Program-made: the position numbers and the translations under genes
Assembly (NCBI RefSeq): GCF_010092445.1
Contig: NZ_CP048031.1
Span: 4,340,001 to 4,404,000 of the forward strand
Length of the DNA stretch: 64,000 nucleotides
Source of the DNA: Shewanella sp. Arc9-LZ
GTDB lineage: Bacteria; Pseudomonadota; Gammaproteobacteria; Enterobacterales; Shewanellaceae
Reading direction: 5' to 3'
Shown here: piece by piece, positions 42,791 through 52,350 of the stretch
Position numbering within the stretch: the stretch's first letter is position 1
Layout: each line of letters begins with the position of its first letter
Notes under the pieces: generated by a model
What the model was told of the DNA's origin: nothing
The model's database searches: none
Seen by the model: only the letters and a program-made list of their open reading frames with translations

Positions 42791-44884
42791 TTAATTTGTT
42801 ACTTGTTCCATTAATATTGATGGGGACAATATTTGTGGGAGAATTTGTGGTTTATCAACACCTTTTTTATACCATAAATACAAAGGTACACCAGAGCGCC
42901 CATGTTGTGATAAAAACTGGGTAATTAGAGTATTACCATTGGTCCAGTCGCCAACCATCGTCACTACATTGTGTTGTGTAAATGCCGCTTTTACCTCATC
43001 ACGATCAATCGATGTTTTTTCATTCACTTTACACGTTAAACACCAGTCAGCTGTGAAATATAAAAACACATCCTGTTTAGATCGTAGTTCAGTTAATTTA
43101 TCTTGCTCGAAAGAGATAACATTTGAACTAATTTCATGCTGTGGGGTTGTAGATGGTGTACTTGGCATCAAATAGATAACGGCATACAGTGGCACTAAGG
43201 TAAGCAATATACTTGGCCACCATTTTCCTTTGCGCTGCGAATACTGCCAAATACCAGTTACCCATAAGCCAAATGTCGATAACATCGTCGCAGCAAGTAC
43301 CGACAAAACATAATCATTGTTTGATTGACGCATTAAAACCCACACTAAACCGAGTACCGTGATAAACATTGGTACAGATAGAATTCGTCTGGCGGTGGCC
43401 ATCCAACTACCAGGTTTAGGTAAACGAGTGCGCAACGCAGGAATAAAACCCACTATTAAGAACGGCAACGCCATACCGAAACCTAAGCCTGCAAAAATCA
43501 CAAACGCGATTCCAATTGGTAGCACTAATGCTGCTCCTAACGCTGTAGCCATAAACGGTCCGGTGCAAGGTGTTGCAATAAATGCAGCAAGCACGCCAGT
43601 CCAGAAATCGCCGACAGGTCCTTTTTTGTCTTGCAAGCTAGAACCCGAAGTTAATGTGCCTATTTCAAACAAGCCTGCCAAGTTAAAACCTATGGCACTC
43701 ATCAAGACAATTAGTACAGCTATTACCCCTGGACTTTGTAACTGAAACGCCCACCCGACTTGATGTCCAAGTGCGCGTAAACCTAAAATTATGCCTCCAA
43801 GTATTACGCATACCAATACTGCACCTAAGGTATAAGCGACTGAACCAATTTTTGCTTGTTTCTCTGAACTTTGATGAGAAAGACTTAAAATTTTCAAGCT
43901 TAAAATCGGAAAAACACAAGGCATTATATTAAGTAATAAGCCTCCTAAAATAGCTCCAAAGAATGCAGTTAAACCAATCAACCAGGTGCTTTGATTTGTA
44001 GTGCTGCTATTTTTACTTTCTGAGTGGGTATCAGTTACATTAGCATCAGGGATAAACGCAACATGATCGGTTTGATGAGCATCAAAACTCAACGCCGTAC
44101 CATTAGATAACACTAAGACACCTTTAAATAACTTACCTGCTTCGTCACCTACCTGAGTTTGCATGGTTAACACATCATCAAGATGAACTAATACTTGCGA
44201 AGCATTGTTTATGATGGTGTTATTAATAAGCGGATAAATATGAGCATCCGCCGTATCAATAGAACTTGGCAATGGAAGGGAAAGCGTTAGCTTGCTATTT
44301 TCAATTGAAAACGCACCTTTGACATCCAGCGGTTTAGGGATCTTTTGTCGCCATTGGTTAAATTGGTTTTGATGTTCACGGGAGCGATTTCCATCACCGA
44401 CAACAATCATAGTGGTAACGATTTGCTGCTCAGGTAGACAAGTTTGGGGATTGCATACCAAGTAGCTAATATTGAGCTTTATGGGTAGCTGAGTACCGTT
44501 AACAATATTCTGATCTATGGTTAACGGTGCAAGCAAGGCATATTCGCCGTGATAGATATAATTCATAATATCACTGGTGACTAACTGGCTTGGCGCAGGA
44601 TATTCGAACTCACCGATTGTTACTCCTTCCGGTAAGGTCCAATTTAACGTGTTGGAAAATCCAGCATCACCAGGATTAGTCCAATAGCCATGCCAGCCCT
44701 CTTTTGGCGTCATTTTTAACGCAATATCCTGGGTGCCCCCCGCAGCGGGTTGCTCCGAACTGGTCATTATAGAAACGGAAATAAGGCTCTGCCTGTTATT
44801 TTGTTCATTTGCCATGAGTTGAAGTGAGCAAACCAAACCCGTCAACCAAACCATTAATACAACAAAAATTTTCATACTACGCAT
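42791..44884 (-). CDS. ScsB/DsbD-like thiol-disulfide reductase
   Basis: A 697-residue membrane protein. A signal peptide (about 1-25) precedes a periplasmic DsbD-alpha-like domain with PEGVTIGEFEYPAP and a CNPQTC motif. The central region (about 300-560) has eight spans with the paired cysteine motifs LNIMPCVFPILSLK and ATPCTGPFMATALG of the DsbD/CcdA core. The C-terminal domain is thioredoxin-like with ADWCLTCKVNE. It would carry electrons from cytoplasmic thioredoxin to periplasmic partners. It lies just downstream of a TlpA-like gene with which it probably works. Confidence 0.88.
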   Translation of the reverse strand: MRSMKIFVVLMVWLTGLVCSLQLMANEQNNRQSLISVSIMTSSEQPAAGGTQDIALKMTPKEGWHGYWTNPGDAGFSNTLNWTLPEGVTIGEFEYPAPSQLVTSDIMNYIYHGEYALLAPLTIDQNIVNGTQLPIKLNISYLVCNPQTCLPEQQIVTTMIVVGDGNRSREHQNQFNQWRQKIPKPLDVKGAFSIENSKLTLSLPLPSSIDTADAHIYPLINNTIINNASQVLVHLDDVLTMQTQVGDEAGKLFKGVLVLSNGTALSFDAHQTDHVAFIPDANVTDTHSESKNSSTTNQSTWLIGLTAFFGAILGGLLLNIMPCVFPILSLKILSLSHQSSEKQAKIGSVAYTLGAVLVCVILGGIILGLRALGHQVGWAFQLQSPGVIAVLIVLMSAIGFNLAGLFEIGTLTSGSSLQDKKGPVGDFWTGVLAAFIATPCTGPFMATALGAALVLPIGIAFVIFAGLGFGMALPFLIVGFIPALRTRLPKPGSWMATARRILSVPMFITVLGLVWVLMRQSNNDYVLSVLAATMLSTFGLWVTGIWQYSQRKGKWWPSILLTLVPLYAVIYLMPSTPSTTPQHEISSNVISFEQDKLTELRSKQDVFLYFTADWCLTCKVNEKTSIDRDEVKAAFTQHNVVTMVGDWTNGNTLITQFLSQHGRSGVPLYLWYKKGVDKPQILPQILSPSILMEQVTN

Positions 44885-45010
44885 TCTGTCTTATCTCTGT
44901 TTTTTAAATGAGAAACTGAATCACACCACTTTTAACATCGTCACAATTAGCTCTCTATTATTATGAGAGCTATAGAGTCATTGCAGCGACTTCAAAAAGT
45001 TAAAATATAC

Positions 45011-46075
45011 TTAGTTAACGCTTGAAATAGTGCGAAGTGACTGATTAAAATCTTCATCTTGAATCGATGATTTAAGGCTGACTTTACCCATTTCATCAAT
45101 CAGGATAATCGTTGGTACTTGATTCACCCCAAATAGTTTAAACAGTTCGCCTTTTTCATCAAACACTATCGGTAGCGTAGTTTGATAGCTCTTACGGTAA
45201 TCTTGAAGTTCTGCAACCGATGACCATAGGTTGGTTGATATAGTCACCCACTCAATGTCTCTTGCCTTAGATTTTTGCTCTAATAGCTCACGTACTTGTG
45301 TACAAGCTTTTGATGTTTTAGGTTCTGTTTGCTCTAAATACCATTCACACCAAGGACCAAAAAATACCACCCCCACGGCTTTACTTTTTGGGGTATTGAA
45401 GTTGAAGTTGACAGACTTGTTGTCAATCGTGGAGAACGATAAATCAGCTACAGAATCCCCCATCTTGTAACCTGAATCTTTAACGATAAGCATCGGATTG
45501 TTTATCGGTTTATCAGTCGTTTTTTCAGCAACCACTTTATCCAGAGCCTGGTGAAACTCTTTATCATCTTTGTGGCCAAAATATGCAAACTGACCCTTTT
45601 TATCAATCAACAAATGCTGAGGGGTAACACGTAAATTAAATGCGCGAGCAAGCTTGCCATCATCGATTGTGATTGGCATTGTTAACCCCATTTTTTGACG
45701 AAAAGCATTTACCGATCTTAAATTATCACTAATTCCGGTATTAACAGCGATCACTTGTACTTTGTCGCCATACTTCTTATAGATGTCTTCAAAGCTCGGC
45801 ATTTGTTCGCGGCATGGTACACACCAAGTTGCCCAAAACTTTATATAAACTGGCTTTTTGCCGTATACCTGAGCAAGATCGATGTTGTTACCATCAATGG
45901 TGACAATGTTCATTTGCGGTGCGGGTGACCCCACTAGTGATTCTCCCGCAGACTTAGCTCTTCGCTCTCCCTCCGCAGAATAATCCTCCTCAGCTTGCAA
46001 ATGTTGGCTAAATGCAAATAGACATAAAAATGTGATCATTGGTGCTTTTATGAATTGACTAAAACGTGTCGCCAT
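45011..46075 (-). CDS. Tandem TlpA/redoxin-like periplasmic protein
   Basis: A 354-residue exported protein (signal about 1-28, ending LQAEED). The first thioredoxin-like domain (about 45-195) has an active CVPC at 85-88 in KFWATWCVPCREQ and the cis-Pro segment RVTPQHLLIDKKG. The second (about 205-354) keeps the fold (VVFFGPWCEWYLEQTEPKTSKAC, VNQVPTIILIDEMG) but has no CxxC: one cysteine follows the Trp and another comes about 15 residues later. It is upstream of the ScsB-like gene by 126 bases, so the two form a likely redox operon. Confidence 0.85.
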   Translation of the reverse strand: MATRFSQFIKAPMITFLCLFAFSQHLQAEEDYSAEGERRAKSAGESLVGSPAPQMNIVTIDGNNIDLAQVYGKKPVYIKFWATWCVPCREQMPSFEDIYKKYGDKVQVIAVNTGISDNLRSVNAFRQKMGLTMPITIDDGKLARAFNLRVTPQHLLIDKKGQFAYFGHKDDKEFHQALDKVVAEKTTDKPINNPMLIVKDSGYKMGDSVADLSFSTIDNKSVNFNFNTPKSKAVGVVFFGPWCEWYLEQTEPKTSKACTQVRELLEQKSKARDIEWVTISTNLWSSVAELQDYRKSYQTTLPIVFDEKGELFKLFGVNQVPTIILIDEMGKVSLKSSIQDEDFNQSLRTISSVN

Positions 46076-46184
46076 AACAATTTTCCTATCTTTCTTTCTC
46101 TATCTAAAAGTTAATCATTACTTTAAAGGTGTGAGTTAACATGCACTAAAAAATAATAATCTTAACGGTTTTTAACAATGTTTA

Positions 46185-46799
46185 TTAGTTCACTGAAAAC
46201 GTGCTCATTACGTGTTCTCGCACTTGCTCATGCACATATTTAACCTGTTTCTGTACAATAACTGGGGTTGCTGCTGTTCCTTCAATCGTAAAAAAAATCA
46301 CGTTCATTAAGCCAATCGTCGCCAATACTTCTGTCATATAAGGAGTGAAGAAATCTGTCTGATAAGCACCTTCGCCAGAAAACACGCCGCCAGCAGAAAT
46401 GAAGATATAAACCGGTTTATCACTTAATAAACCACGCTTACCTGTTGAAGTTATTTCAAATGTGCGCCCAGCTCTAACCACATGGTCTACCCAACACTTT
46501 AATCCAGAGGGTAATGAATAGTTATGCATAGGAGAAGCTATAATCACTACATCGGCTTGTTCAAGTGAAGTAATTAGCTGATTTGAAGTTGCTAAGCTGC
46601 CTACCGCTTGAACATGCTGTTTTTCCTGCGAACATAGTGCAATAGCATAGTCCACATCGACATGAACAAGTGTAGTTACGTCAATTTCATTAAGTTCAAC
46701 AGAACCTATCGCCGACAACTGCTCAATCATGGTCTGCGCTAATGAATACGTGCAGGATTGATGTTGCTTTGGACTGCAATTAACTAGCATCACGTTCAT
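46185..46799 (-). CDS. FMN-dependent NADH-azoreductase/quinone reductase-like
   Basis: A 204-residue flavodoxin-fold protein. The phosphate loop is NCSPKQHQSCTYSLAQTM, and the flavin-binding strand VVIIASPMHNYSLPSGLKCWVDHVVRAGRTF has the P-x-N/Y-x-x-P-x-x-L-K motif of the AzoR/WrbA-like family. The C-terminal segment IFISAGGVFSGEGAYQTDFFTPYM completes the fold. It probably reduces quinones or azo compounds in the cytoplasm. It is divergent from a MocR regulator that may control it. Confidence 0.88.
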   Translation of the reverse strand: MNVMLVNCSPKQHQSCTYSLAQTMIEQLSAIGSVELNEIDVTTLVHVDVDYAIALCSQEKQHVQAVGSLATSNQLITSLEQADVVIIASPMHNYSLPSGLKCWVDHVVRAGRTFEITSTGKRGLLSDKPVYIFISAGGVFSGEGAYQTDFFTPYMTEVLATIGLMNVIFFTIEGTAATPVIVQKQVKYVHEQVREHVMSTFSVN

Positions 46800-46862
46800 A
46801 TAACCTCTCTAATAACGTCAAGAATAGGTATCACTTTATAAGCTAAGCATGATACAAATAGT

Positions 46863-46908
46863 TATGGCCTACTATAAGAGCCATAAATTAACTTTTTTTA
46901 TGGGCCAT
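46863..46908. promoter_or_regulatory. Candidate MocR operator region
   Basis: Inverted repeat TATGGC-N11-GCCATA (46863-46885) followed by ATGGGCCAT (46900-46908), all within the 116-bp gap between the azoreductase and MocR genes. The ATGGC/GCCAT core is shared by all copies. Confidence 0.55.
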
Positions 46909-46915
46909 ATTTGAA

Positions 46916-48298
46916 ATGGAAAAACGACCGAATAGAAAATTCGCTTACAAACAAGTATACCAACGAATTCACTCTGCTATTTTACAAGGCATACTAAAGC
47001 CTGGGGACCGTATTCCTTCAGCCAGAACACTGGCAAAAGAAATGGGGGTTGCGCGAGGTACTGTTGAAGAAGGTTATGCGTTACTTAAAGCTGAGGGATA
47101 CATTGAATCAAAAGGCCAAGCAGGAACTTTAGTCAGTCAAGATATTCAAGATCCATCTACCGTTAAAAAGGCTATTGCCACCTCCCGTCAACCGGGTTTC
47201 ATGTCTGAAATTCAAGTATCTGATATTATGCCTTTTCAATTAGGTATTCCCGCTTTAGACGCATTCCCTAAACAAACTTGGTCAAGAATGACTGCAAGAT
47301 GTGCCAGGAATACACATATAGACAATCTCGTTTATCCATCTGTTTACGGTATACCAGAATTAAGAGTTGCTATTGCTCAATATTTACAACTGTCTCGTGG
47401 CGTTCAATGCCAGCCGACTCAAGTGTTTATTACTTCTGGATATGTTAATTCGCTAAAATGGATTAGCAAGGTGCTTTTGCAGCCAGAATCATATATTGGT
47501 GTTGAAGATCCAGGTTACCCACTAACACGTCGTATACTTGAAAATAACCATTTTAACGTTATCCCTGTTCCTGTTGATGAAGACGGAATAAACATTCCAA
47601 ACAACGATAAAATAGCAGCAGTAATTGTTACTCCAGCTCATCAAAGTCCAACCTGTGTGTCTTTATCGCTCAATCGTCGGCAAATGCTTTTAGAATGGGC
47701 TGAAACTAATCAGAGTTGGATAGTAGAAGATGATTATGATGGTGAATATCGCCATACAGGGCTTCCATTACCTGCATTAAAAAGCTTGGATACTCAAGAC
47801 AGAGTCATCTACTCTGGAACATTCAGTAAAGTACTATTTCCAAGTCTAAGAATGGCTTATATCGTGGTACCACAAAAGCAAGTCAGTAATTTTGAGCAAT
47901 GTTCAGAGTTATATGCGGGTAATGTTTCTGGCTTGATACAAAGTTCCGTGCTTGCCTTTATGCAAGAAGGTCACCTTGCTCGACATATTCAACGGATGAG
48001 AAAACTCTATCGGGAACGTCGAGAATTAGCAGCCAGATTGTTTAATCAAATTTTAGGCGATAGGGTTTCAATTGAACCACAATCCGGTGGTATGCACATG
48101 ATTGTAAAACTGAACGATCCGAAAAGCGATGATATGGCAATAGCCGAGAAAATGATGAAAGCAGGATTATTCTCCCAAGCCTTATCGCAATGGTCTTCTA
48201 GACCTATTCATCCAAGTTTAATTCTAAGTTTCACGAATATTAGAACTGAGGAAGAGTGCCTAAAATTAATATCTCAGTTAAAGGATATTGGTATCTAA
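46916..48298 (+). CDS. MocR family regulator (GntR HTH fused to aminotransferase fold)
   Basis: A 460-residue regulator. The N-terminal GntR winged helix spans about 8-75: YQRIHSAILQGILKPGDRIPSARTLAKEMGVARGTVEEGYALLKAEGYI. The remainder has the type I aminotransferase fold with the PLP lysine in YSGTFSKVLFPSLRMAYIVVP and DDYDGEYRH before it. MocR proteins sense PLP or amines and control a neighbouring gene, here probably the divergent azoreductase-like gene. Confidence 0.92.
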   Translation: MEKRPNRKFAYKQVYQRIHSAILQGILKPGDRIPSARTLAKEMGVARGTVEEGYALLKAEGYIESKGQAGTLVSQDIQDPSTVKKAIATSRQPGFMSEIQVSDIMPFQLGIPALDAFPKQTWSRMTARCARNTHIDNLVYPSVYGIPELRVAIAQYLQLSRGVQCQPTQVFITSGYVNSLKWISKVLLQPESYIGVEDPGYPLTRRILENNHFNVIPVPVDEDGINIPNNDKIAAVIVTPAHQSPTCVSLSLNRRQMLLEWAETNQSWIVEDDYDGEYRHTGLPLPALKSLDTQDRVIYSGTFSKVLFPSLRMAYIVVPQKQVSNFEQCSELYAGNVSGLIQSSVLAFMQEGHLARHIQRMRKLYRERRELAARLFNQILGDRVSIEPQSGGMHMIVKLNDPKSDDMAIAEKMMKAGLFSQALSQWSSRPIHPSLILSFTNIRTEEECLKLISQLKDIGI

Positions 48299-48495
48299 AT
48301 ACGTTATTAAATGAGTAGTAACTCATTTTAGTCTCTGTAAAATAGCAAAATAAGATAAATTTTTTATGGAAAACAAAGGTAAGCACACTTAAATAGAGCT
48401 TTAGTTCTAACAAACTTTGGTGCAAAGGGTAGCCAGCAATAATCCCGCTGACTTGTAGCTGAAAAAGTAGCCGTAGGTTCTAGTGTCATTTAATA

Positions 48496-49080
48496 TTAGC
48501 AATCTGTACTTTCTGGAAGTAATAGAGCATTCTCTAACTCAACACCAAGATATCTGATCGTATTGTCTACCTTTCTATGGCCTAACAAAAGCTGCACTGC
48601 TCGAGTATTCTTTGTTTTAGCATAGACAAAAGTCGATTTGATTTGCATGATAGAGTGGGTTTCATACAGGTTGGACCTAGTCCAAGATTGAATGCCCGTT
48701 TCCTAGCAATGTATCTATAGAACGAGTAGTTAATCGGCTGTTGCTTCAATCTAGGGCTGGGGAAAAGGAAATAGCTTGCGCTTAACGATGAAAGCAAGAT
48801 GCATTTCATCTGACTTTGTTGAGTTCTTGTCGCTATTTCTAAACTGAACTTCAATGCCAGTCTTCTGCTGTATATGCTTAACTCGATTAAATATCAGGTC
48901 TTTGAAGATACATCGCATACTCTCAGAGGTAGTAAGTCGCTCGCTATAAATAGCCAAATTTAGCAGTACTAACGTCATCAAGCTGTTCTCAATCTCTAGT
49001 TTGGAGTGAATACGCTAAATTTCTTCAAGCCAAAAAGCCTTTTTGACGCCACTTCGTTGCCCACGGTTTAACATGACCAT
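48496..49080 (-). pseudogene. Decayed tyrosine recombinase (integrase)
   Basis: Minus-strand remains of a full-length, about 195-codon integrase. It opens after GGAGG with MVMLNRGQRSGVKKAFWLEE, then an in-frame TAG at 49015-49017 replaces a codon usually for Trp. Further on LALYSERL-type core sequence continues as QQKTGIEVQF. The C-terminal part, in another frame, reads LYETHSIMQIKSTFVYAK and then TKNTRAVQLLLGHRKVDNT and RYLGVELENALLL, with the LLGH and the tyrosine of RYLG. At least one stop and one frameshift prevent function. Confidence 0.8.
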
Positions 49081-49271
49081 GATGCCCTCCTTTTTGTTGC
49101 TTGGTCATCACGATTGTAGTTAGTATTTGGACATTTTCGGGTTACTATTTTTTGTACATCATTGAACTTTTCGATAAATTTTTCTATCCCAAATGTAAAA
49201 TCAACTACAAATCAGTGGACAATTTTGCTAACCCAGTACAAACCAAGTATTGACGCTATAATATTTTAGCT

Positions 49272-49799
49272 TTATTTATTAAAATCTTGAAAAGCTCTAC
49301 TGTATAAATTGATATCTGTTTCTTTTACTTCGCCACGATTCAATTTTTTTTGTAAACCAGGGCCTACACGCATTGTGGTATTAGTCGCATCTATTTGTTC
49401 ATGGCAATGGCTACAAGATAATATGGGCTTAGCATGTTCACCACAGTTTTTATGGACGTATTCGACTGGTGCTCCATCGGCATCGGCAGTCCATTTATCT
49501 CCCCAAGCAGTAATACTGAGTAGCACTGGATAAAGCTCAAGCCCTCGTTCGGTGAGCTTATACTCAAATCTATTGTATTTTTCATCATACAAATGCTTAT
49601 AAATTATTTCTTCTTCTACCAACCTATTTAATCTATCAGATAGCCTGTGTTTAGTAATACCAAGAGATTGCTGTATATCAGAAAACCGGCGAATTCTCAT
49701 GAATATTTGTCGGACAATTAATAATGTCCATGAATCGCCGAATATAGATAAGGAACGGGCTATAGAGCAGGTTTGAGTATTAACTTGATCCCATCGCAT
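49272..49799 (-). CDS. HxlR family transcriptional regulator
   Basis: A 175-residue regulator. The HxlR winged helix (about 10-95) reads CSIARSLSIFGDSWTLLIVRQIFMRIRRFSDIQQSLGITKHRLSDRLNRLVEEEIIYKHLY. A C-terminal extension holds a possible zinc-binding group, with CGEH and CSHC. The start at 49799 follows AAAGG; the longer frame to 49850 enters the operator. It is divergent from the molybdopterin oxidoreductase operon and probably controls it. Confidence 0.85.
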   Translation of the reverse strand: MRWDQVNTQTCSIARSLSIFGDSWTLLIVRQIFMRIRRFSDIQQSLGITKHRLSDRLNRLVEEEIIYKHLYDEKYNRFEYKLTERGLELYPVLLSITAWGDKWTADADGAPVEYVHKNCGEHAKPILSCSHCHEQIDATNTTMRVGPGLQKKLNRGEVKETDINLYSRAFQDFNK

Positions 49800-49843
49800 A
49801 AATAAAACCTTTGAAAACCATGAAATGCTATCCCAAATTATAC

Positions 49844-49895
49844 TTGACAAGTTCCATTTTGCAACCCTATTATAATCAAGGTTCCAATATAGAAC
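49844..49895 (+). promoter_or_regulatory. Promoter and HxlR-type operator of the oxidoreductase operon
   Basis: TTGACA (49844-49849) and TATTAT (49868-49873) are 18 bases apart, with an overlapping TATAAT. Just downstream lies the palindrome GTTCCAATATAGAAC (49881-49895), arms GTTC/GAAC. A repressor bound there would block transcription start. A related AGTTCCA lies at about 49850. Confidence 0.65.
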
Positions 49896-50017
49896 TCAAC
49901 TGACCTTTTTGTACTGTTCTTTCTCTTTTTAGATCCATCTTTTTGGATTGAGTATCAGATGTAGTTTCAAAAATCGTGTAATTGTCATATTAATTTTGTA
50001 GATAACCGGAGGCAAAA

Positions 50018-52336
50018 ATGTCACAAGAGAAACAAAAAGCACTGTTAAAAAAATCATCTTGCATTCTATGCAGTGTTAATTGTGGTCTAGACATTCAAAC
50101 TGGCGGTGAAACAGGCAGAGAGCTTTTAAAAATTAAAGGTGATAAAGATAACCCATCATCGCAAGGTTACCTCTGTAATAAAGCTGCCCGTCTAAATCAT
50201 TATCAAATGGGGCAAGATAGAATTAATTCTCCTATGCGACGTAAAAGTGACGGTAGCTATGAAGCTGTCTCATGGGAAACAGCAATCAAAGAGGTCGCGT
50301 CAGGTTTAAATAAGGTCAAACAAAACCATGGTGGAGATAAAATTCTTTTCATTGGCGGTGGTGGCCAAGGTAATCATCTTGGTGGCCTTTACAGCGATGG
50401 CCTGCAAAAGGCTTTAGGTGTGCGCTACCGTACAAATGCTTTAGCGCAAGAAAAAACGGGCGAGTTCTGGGTGAGTGGTAAAATGTTTGGTGGCGGCCCT
50501 CATGGCGATTTTGAAAATGCTGAGGTCAGTGTGTTTTTAGGTAAAAATCCTTGGCACACACATGGTTTTCCACAAGCTCGCACGGTATTAAAAGAAATAT
50601 CAAGAGACCCTGAACGGGCCATGATCGTTTTAGACCCCTGTGTTACCGATACCGCTAAAATCGCTGATTATCACCTTCAACTTCAACCTGGAACAGATGC
50701 TTGGGCGTTATCAGCAATGATTGCGATTGTAATCCAAGAAGAGCTGGAAGATACAACATTCATATCAAATCATACTGAAGGGTTTGGTCAAATTCGTTCT
50801 CACTTTGCCCATTTAAACATTGCTGAGTATTGTAAAATAGCTCAATTAGATGTTGATTTAGTGACTCTGGCAACTCGTCGATTAGCTAAGGCGAAATCAG
50901 TCTCAATATTTGAAGACCTGGGTACGCAGCAAAATATTAATTCAACATTGGTCAGCTACCTCCAACGCATTTTATTTGTTATTACTGGAAACTTTGCAAA
51001 AAAAGGAGCTGCCAATATTGGTGTTTCTTTATTATCAGTATCTGATGCAAGCAAGGGTGACGTCTCAGTAAAGGGCACCCAAAAAAATACTAATTACAAA
51101 GTAAGCCCAGTGCTTGGCTCAAAAGTCATTATTGGTTTATTGCCGTGTAATGAAATTCCCGATGAAATATTAACCGACCATCCCAATCGATTTAGAGCAG
51201 CAATTATTGAAAGCTCCAATCCTGTTCATTCCTATGCCGATAGCGGGCGAATGCGCGAAGCAATGAAAGCGTTGGAGTTCACTGTAGTGATTGATGTTGC
51301 AATGACAGAAACAGCCAGCATTGCGGATTATATTTTACCTGCATCAAGCGCCTATGAAAAACATGAATGTGTCTTTTTTCAAATAGATTTTCCTAGGAAT
51401 ACTTTCCAATTACGCCATCCAATTGTTGATAAGCTGGCAGGCACCAAAATTGAAGCTGAAATTCATACTTTATTACTTGAGGAATTAGGGGCGTTAAAAC
51501 CTGCTCATACAGCTATTTTACGTGGAGCTGCAAAACTAGGTCGACGAAGCTTTGCTCTTACTTTCACTGCATTACTTAAATTTAAACCAGAGCTGATGAA
51601 AGTATTACCTTCTTTATTGTACCGTTCTTTGGGTCACACTCTTGACCAAGGAAACGCTGCATCTGCTGCCCCTTTTTGGGCTTTATGTCATCAATTTGTT
51701 CGTAAAAACCGAAAGTATGCTGCCAATGCAGGATTTACAGGCCCGCTATGGGAAGCCGGTGAAAAAATGTTTGATACCTTATTAAATAGTCCATCAGGCT
51801 TTATATTTTCAGATTCAGGAACTGACTATAGCGATACTTGGAATCGTATGACTAGAACTGATAAAAAAATTCAACTATATCTACCAGAACTGTTCCCACA
51901 AACTTGTAATTTAGACACTAGTTTACTGGCTTGCCCAAAAGAGTTCCCCTTCATTTTGACCGCTGGACAACGACGAGGTGAAACGGCAAATACAATCATT
52001 CGAGATGCATCTTGGGATAAAAATAATAAATCACCTAGTTTATATATTCACCCAGAAGATGCAGATAAGTTAAAAATTGAATCCGGTGACCAAGTAAAAA
52101 TAAGTACTCAAACCGGCTCAGGACAAACCCACGCATTCGTTACTGAGCAGCAACGGCCAGGATTTATTAGCTTACCCAATGGCTTGGGGCTTATTTACAC
52201 CAATGCACAAGGTGAAACGGTTCAAATAGGTATAGCACCAAATGAATTGACATCATCAGACCGAAAAGATTTTTTTGCTGGTACCCCTTGGCATAAATAT
52301 GTTCCTGCCAAATTAGAAAAATTATCAGAAGTTTAA
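50018..52336 (+). CDS. Molybdopterin-dependent oxidoreductase (BisC/DMSO reductase family)
   Basis: A 772-residue enzyme. Cys15, Cys18, Cys22 and Cys53 form the N-terminal 4Fe-4S motif (CILCSVNC ... GYLC). The molybdopterin domains follow: FIGGGGQGNHLG, VFLGKNPWHTHGFPQAR, MIVLDPCVTDTAKIADYHLQLQPGTDAWALSAM, IESSNPVHSYADS and TASIADYILPAS. The C-terminal cofactor-binding barrel has LTAGQRRGETANT and LPNGLGL. There is no twin-arginine signal, so it is cytoplasmic. The metal ligand and substrate cannot be told. It heads an operon with a ferredoxin reductase and a ferredoxin. Confidence 0.9.
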   Translation: MSQEKQKALLKKSSCILCSVNCGLDIQTGGETGRELLKIKGDKDNPSSQGYLCNKAARLNHYQMGQDRINSPMRRKSDGSYEAVSWETAIKEVASGLNKVKQNHGGDKILFIGGGGQGNHLGGLYSDGLQKALGVRYRTNALAQEKTGEFWVSGKMFGGGPHGDFENAEVSVFLGKNPWHTHGFPQARTVLKEISRDPERAMIVLDPCVTDTAKIADYHLQLQPGTDAWALSAMIAIVIQEELEDTTFISNHTEGFGQIRSHFAHLNIAEYCKIAQLDVDLVTLATRRLAKAKSVSIFEDLGTQQNINSTLVSYLQRILFVITGNFAKKGAANIGVSLLSVSDASKGDVSVKGTQKNTNYKVSPVLGSKVIIGLLPCNEIPDEILTDHPNRFRAAIIESSNPVHSYADSGRMREAMKALEFTVVIDVAMTETASIADYILPASSAYEKHECVFFQIDFPRNTFQLRHPIVDKLAGTKIEAEIHTLLLEELGALKPAHTAILRGAAKLGRRSFALTFTALLKFKPELMKVLPSLLYRSLGHTLDQGNAASAAPFWALCHQFVRKNRKYAANAGFTGPLWEAGEKMFDTLLNSPSGFIFSDSGTDYSDTWNRMTRTDKKIQLYLPELFPQTCNLDTSLLACPKEFPFILTAGQRRGETANTIIRDASWDKNNKSPSLYIHPEDADKLKIESGDQVKISTQTGSGQTHAFVTEQQRPGFISLPNGLGLIYTNAQGETVQIGIAPNELTSSDRKDFFAGTPWHKYVPAKLEKLSEV

Positions 52337-52350
52337 TATAGGGAATTAAG

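Noticed and set aside
48751..48981. A 76-codon minus-strand frame that could be called a hypothetical protein.
   Set aside because: Its sequence continues, across an in-frame stop, the N-terminal part of a tyrosine integrase, so it is part of the pseudogene at 48496-49080.
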